Assembly: GCA_905202605.1 (NCBI GenBank)
Contig: CAJKSU010000025.1
Span: 1 to 21,653 of the forward strand
From: an uncultured Eubacteriales bacterium
GTDB taxonomy: Bacteria; Bacillota; Clostridia; Oscillospirales; Oscillospiraceae
Direction of reading: 5' to 3'
Length of the DNA: 21,653 nucleotides
In this document: positions 20,498-21,653 of the stretch, in pieces
Layout of the letters: every line of letters starts with the position of its first letter
Numbering within the stretch: the first letter of the stretch is position 1
Position numbers and translations under genes: made by a program
Notes under the pieces: generated by a model
Told to the model about the DNA's origin: nothing
The model's database searches: none
Seen by the model: the letters and a program-made list of their open reading frames with translations, nothing else

Positions 20498-21653
20498 ATG
20501 AAAAAAAGGATACTGGCAAGCCTGCTGTCATTGAGTCTGTTATTCAGCATGTTCACGACAGCTTTTGCAACGGATGGAGGCGAGGGCAGTGCTGATACAA
20601 GGAAGGATGTCAGCGCAGTTGCCGAAATGAGTGAGGGACAGGCCGATGCCTACTGGGGGCATATTCCCGAAGATAAAACATTCGCATTTGCAGACAGCCG
20701 ATATTATGACGGGACGGATTATGTCAAGGTCTTCAATGTGGGATTTTACATGGGTACTTCTGGACAGTATTATACCAATGGCGACTGGACAGACTTAACA
20801 ACGGTCTATCGACGAGAGGATTATTATAAAACTGAGGAATTTAAGAACTTTTCAAACACTGGAAATGTAGGCGATCCGAAACCGGAAGGTTACCCAACCA
20901 ATGATGTAGGAGGGGATGCTGAGGGAAAACTGCCTTCCTATAATGCTGGGGTATATACATATTTGGCATGGACAGACTTTGAAATGTTTGGCCGCTCATG
21001 GTTTATAAACTATGGTATAGATTCTGTTATCAATGTTCCCAGAGTAACAACCTATGTAGAGATTTGGCGGGTGGAGCCGAACCTCCGTCTTACAACGGAT
21101 AAGACCACAGTTGAGCGCGGAGACGAATTTACAGCAACCTTATCCATTGAGAATCATTTTGACAATTATGATGGATTGCCCACTGCGGAGCAAGTTTTCT
21201 TTTCGGCAGACCACGCCGTACTGGTATCTGACACAGTCACAAAAACCGACAATCATTATACCGCGACATTTCGTGCAACAGAAGATCTTTCTGCCAATGA
21301 AATCGAAATCACAGCCGGTGTGAATGATACAGCAACGAATTACAAACCCGCAACCACAACTACGACATTACCCTTGCCGGCGGTTACCTATACTGTGACA
21401 TATACAGACGGCGTAAATGAAACTGTATTCGGTGACCAGGTACACAGCGGACTTCCTGCGGGCGTGAGTACACCTGCGTTTAACGGAACGCCGAGCCGGG
21501 ACGGGTATGAGTTCTCGGGATGGACGCCGGAAGTTGCTGGTATTGTCACCGGTAATGCAACATATACAGCAGTTTGGACGAAAAAATACACTCTGACTTA
21601 TGATTCCAATGGCGGTATCGAGTACAAGGACGAGCAGTATCAAAGAAATACTA
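20498..21653 (+). CDS. Secreted surface protein with InlB-type (Listeria-Bacteroides) repeats (partial, C-terminus beyond window)
   Basis: The 385 visible codons begin at the ATG at 20498 behind AGAAAGGAAG. Residues 1-24 are a signal peptide: basic MKKR, a Leu/Ser/Phe-rich core and the cleavage motif TAFA before TDGGE. Residues 25 to about 190 form a region I do not recognise, rich in Tyr/Asp/Asn. Next comes an Ig-like segment (about 190-285: LRLTTDKTTVERGDEFTATL...). An InlB B-repeat module follows at about 295-365, with DGYEFSGWTPEVAGIVTGNA and TYTAVWTKK, and a second one starts with YTLTYDSNGG at the window edge. Such proteins are large extracellular adhesins or wall-bound proteins of gut Firmicutes. 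The codon use is more AT-rich than the housekeeping genes beside it, and it lies just after an intron relic, so it is probably accessory DNA. Binding partner unknown. Confidence 0.85.
   Translation, partial: MKKRILASLLSLSLLFSMFTTAFATDGGEGSADTRKDVSAVAEMSEGQADAYWGHIPEDKTFAFADSRYYDGTDYVKVFNVGFYMGTSGQYYTNGDWTDLTTVYRREDYYKTEEFKNFSNTGNVGDPKPEGYPTNDVGGDAEGKLPSYNAGVYTYLAWTDFEMFGRSWFINYGIDSVINVPRVTTYVEIWRVEPNLRLTTDKTTVERGDEFTATLSIENHFDNYDGLPTAEQVFFSADHAVLVSDTVTKTDNHYTATFRATEDLSANEIEITAGVNDTATNYKPATTTTTLPLPAVTYTVTYTDGVNETVFGDQVHSGLPAGVSTPAFNGTPSRDGYEFSGWTPEVAGIVTGNATYTAVWTKKYTLTYDSNGGIEYKDEQYQRNT

Overview
The window looks like chromosomal DNA of a Gram-positive anaerobe in the Clostridia, most likely the Oscillospiraceae/Ruminococcaceae. 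This rests on moderately high GC, strong AGGAGG-type ribosome sites with frequent TTG and GTG starts, a diderm-unlike secretome (lipoprotein, SH3b and InlB-repeat proteins), and Firmicutes gene orders such as gdpP-rplI-dnaB, tilS-hpt-ftsH and RNase J. The family-level placement is inference from content, not from a marker gene.

Left part (1-3469): a divergent pair consists of a sugar-type ABC transporter lipoprotein (leftward, cut by the window edge) and an AraC-family regulator. The 309 bases between them hold several short direct repeats that could be regulator sites. A Crp/Fnr-family regulator follows, with a near-perfect palindrome just upstream of its own promoter.

Central accessory part (3614-8571): four tightly spaced co-directional genes all encode proteins beginning with a zinc ribbon. 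They are a membrane-anchored SH3b protein, a soluble protein made of six identically spaced zinc ribbons, a five-helix membrane protein, and a single-pass protein with an outside domain. A TetR-family regulator with its own promoter follows. I recognise the domains but no described system with this set, and this is the best candidate in the window for something undescribed.

Housekeeping part (8755-20057): citrate synthase faces a six-gene leftward run, gdpP-rplI-dnaB-tilS-hpt-ftsH. That run joins c-di-AMP breakdown, ribosomal protein L9, replicative helicase, tRNA-Ile lysidine modification, purine salvage and membrane proteolysis. Divergent from gdpP is RNase J. It is preceded by a 312-base leader that begins with an early intrinsic-terminator-like hairpin and contains further strong hairpins.

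Right end (20058-21653): directly after the RNase J terminator lies a short relic of a group II intron: its 5' end, the last codons of its reverse transcriptase, and domains V and VI. After it a lower-GC gene begins for a secreted InlB-repeat protein that runs off the window.

No tRNA, rRNA, CRISPR array, insertion sequence with an intact transposase, or replication origin was seen.
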